Assembly (NCBI RefSeq): GCF_009769165.1
Contig: NZ_CP043476.1
Span: 1,054,001-1,118,000, forward strand
Direction: 5' to 3'
Length of the DNA stretch: 64,000 nucleotides
Source of the DNA: Xanthomonas hyacinthi
Lineage (GTDB): Bacteria; Pseudomonadota; Gammaproteobacteria; Xanthomonadales; Xanthomonadaceae
Below the pieces are notes generated by a model. It saw only the letters and a program-made list of their open reading frames with translations, was not told the origin of the DNA and did no database searches. The number at the start of each line of letters is the position of its first letter. The first letter of the stretch is position 1. Below are positions 62,750-64,000 of the stretch, piece after piece. The translations under genes were made by a program, and so were the position numbers.

Positions 62750-62774
62750 GTCGGGGCTGAAGCCCCTCCCACAG
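62750..62774. repeat. REP-type element, GGGGCTGAAGCCCC subtype
   Basis: GTCGGGGCTGAAGCCCCTCC and CACAG form a variant in which both stem sides have changed together (GGGGCT/AGCCCC). It lies between def and the cellulose gene. Confidence 0.7.
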
Positions 62775-62818
62775 TGCACCCAGCCCGGCAACCGCAAGCG
62801 CCCCAACTATCCCCTGCC

Positions 62819-64000
62819 CTACTCGCCCATGAACGGCGAGGCCAGCACCTGCGGGCGACGGCCGAGGCCGGCGCCGAGCCGGTCGAGCACGAAGCGCACG
62901 TAGAGGTTGGTGCTGAACTGGTTGTAGTCGCGGGCGTTGTTGAAGATCAGCCGCCCGCCCAGGAACAGCTGCGGGGCCAGCTGCCACTCGGCCGCGCCGG
63001 CGAGGTTGTAGGACACGCCGGTCTTGCTCTGCCCGGCATAGACCGGCGCAGTGTAGGTGTCCACCAGGCCCAGCAGCGCGGCCAGCGATGCCGCGTCGTA
63101 GGCGTCCTGCTGCATCTGCGCGCTGGTCGGGAAGTAGTTGCTGTCGTCGCTGCGGAAATGCTGCACGCCGACGCTGGCGTCCACGCTCCAGTTGACCTTG
63201 CGCCCGGACGAACGCCCGCTCCAGTGCACCGGGAAACCGAGGTCGACATAATCCTGCGGGCTGAAGTAGCCGCCCTGGCCGTAGGTGTAGCCGCTCAGGT
63301 TCTTGTCGTACTGCATCGCGGTCAGGTTGAGGCCGGCGGTCAGCGACTGGTTCTCGGTTTCCAGCGCGTGCACGTACACGCCCAGGTCCACCTGGCGGTG
63401 GTCGTTGTCGGCGACGTTGTGGCCGACCAGGCGATCGGCGGTCAGGTTGGCGTAGCCGCCGAGCAGGCCGTTGTCGAGCGTGGCCGACAGGCGCACGCCG
63501 TTGCTGGTCACGCCGCCCCAGCGCAGCCCGGCGCGGCCGTCGTCGACGCCGGCGAAGGACAGCAGGCTGTCGCTGACCGCGCGCCGGAACGCCTGGCCCG
63601 AGTAGGTCAGGTTCTCGCCGATCTGGCCGCGGTAGCCGACGCCGCCGACGATGCGCTGTTCGGGGAAGCCGATCGGGGTGCTGCCGAGGTCGGCCGCGAA
63701 GCCGCCGTGCTTGTATTTCACCGCCACGCCGACGCCGCTGGCGTCCTGGTCCATGCGCCGCGAGGCCGACCCATTGGCGGCCATCGTGTACAGCGCCTGG
63801 CTGAAGCCGGCCGGGGTCAGGCTGGCCGCGGTGCTGTTGGCGGCCAGCGCCTGGAAGCGGGCGATGTCGGCCGCGCTGAGGTCGGCGCTGCGCGAGGCGT
63901 CGCCGAGGATGGCGCTGGCCAGGGTGCTGATCGACACGTCCGCGGCGATGTTGCCGAGCAGGAACGCCGACAGCGGCTCGGCATACAGCGCCTGCAGGGC
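62819..64000 (-). CDS. bcsC: Cellulose synthase operon protein C, C-terminal part
   Basis: About 394 codons are in the window; the gene begins beyond the right edge. The part seen is the outer-membrane barrel domain BCSC_C ([73 protein letters not shown]) and the characteristic end VLASPFMGE. The N-terminal TPR repeats of BcsC must lie further right. It exports cellulose through the outer membrane; the synthase genes should be to the right. Confidence 0.88.
   Translation of the reverse strand, partial: ALQALYAEPLSAFLLGNIAADVSISTLASAILGDASRSADLSAADIARFQALAANSTAASLTPAGFSQALYTMAANGSASRRMDQDASGVGVAVKYKHGGFAADLGSTPIGFPEQRIVGGVGYRGQIGENLTYSGQAFRRAVSDSLLSFAGVDDGRAGLRWGGVTSNGVRLSATLDNGLLGGYANLTADRLVGHNVADNDHRQVDLGVYVHALETENQSLTAGLNLTAMQYDKNLSGYTYGQGGYFSPQDYVDLGFPVHWSGRSSGRKVNWSVDASVGVQHFRSDDSNYFPTSAQMQQDAYDAASLAALLGLVDTYTAPVYAGQSKTGVSYNLAGAAEWQLAPQLFLGGRLIFNNARDYNQFSTNLYVRFVLDRLGAGLGRRPQVLASPFMGE

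Overview
The window is high-GC gammaproteobacterial chromosome and almost certainly comes from a Xanthomonas or close xanthomonad. The main reasons are the ahpC-ahpF-oxyR block with a small following gene, the many TonB receptors, the hemP-receptor heme locus, the tesA/ABC/FtsX trio, and the dispersed GTGGGAGCGACTTCAG-type REP hairpins. No rRNA, tRNA, CRISPR array, insertion sequence or prophage was seen. Most of the window is housekeeping core, interrupted by short patches of accessory or decaying genes.

Region by region. 1-6.1 kb: the start of a proline iminopeptidase, prmC, then the peroxide block ahpC-ahpF-oxyR with a small Rnk/GreA-like gene and transaldolase. A well-formed OxyR site abuts a sigma70 promoter in front of ahpC. 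6.1-12.7 kb: a patch of broken genes (AraC/GlxA remnant, isochorismatase-like, DJ-1/PfpI-like, truncated GST) around an intact two-gene unit, a TonB receptor translationally coupled to a predicted Tat-exported PLP aminotransferase. 11.3-21.9 kb: msrA, a DUF2007 gene, glnS, an AraC regulator, a DMT exporter, a secreted ten-cysteine protein coupled to a nucleoside deaminase, rlmM, a Tat-type Gfo/Idh oxidoreductase, an unrecognised 240-residue protein and an EF-hand protein. Remnants of STN and SMP-30 genes lie between them.

21.9-36.1 kb is mainly core: two ubiquinone hydroxylases, a membrane protein with a PduO-type cobalamin adenosyltransferase, a histone-deacetylase-family amidohydrolase, the conserved lptD-surA-pdxA-rsmA-apaG-apaH cluster and, convergently, lgt-thyA-folA. 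36.1-46.8 kb: an 80-bp-period tandem repeat upstream of lgt, a lemA-TPM-TPM operon, terC, dgkA, an SGNH hydrolase, a ColR/ColS-like two-component pair, and tesA divergent from an ABC ATPase and its FtsX-like permease.

46.8-64 kb: a TauD dioxygenase with a complete SsuABC-type importer, which together should import an organosulfur compound and release its sulfur; a degenerate GIY-YIG-fold protein; a Fur-controlled heme operon (hemP, TonB receptor, an uncharacterised protein, a DUF6607-like protein); an aldo/keto reductase; a CNT nucleoside transporter with a ribokinase-family kinase, probably a nucleoside salvage pair; dusB; a frameshifted membrane metal-dependent hydrolase; a REP cluster; peptide deformylase; and the C-terminal part of a BcsC-like cellulose export protein that runs off the window.

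Two genes beside the TonB/aminotransferase unit are each disrupted by a short tandem duplication whose removal restores the reading frame. The most unusual candidates are the TonB/Tat-aminotransferase pair, the catalytically degenerate GIY-YIG protein, the ten-cysteine secreted protein, the 240-residue putative HTH protein and the uncharacterised heme-operon protein.
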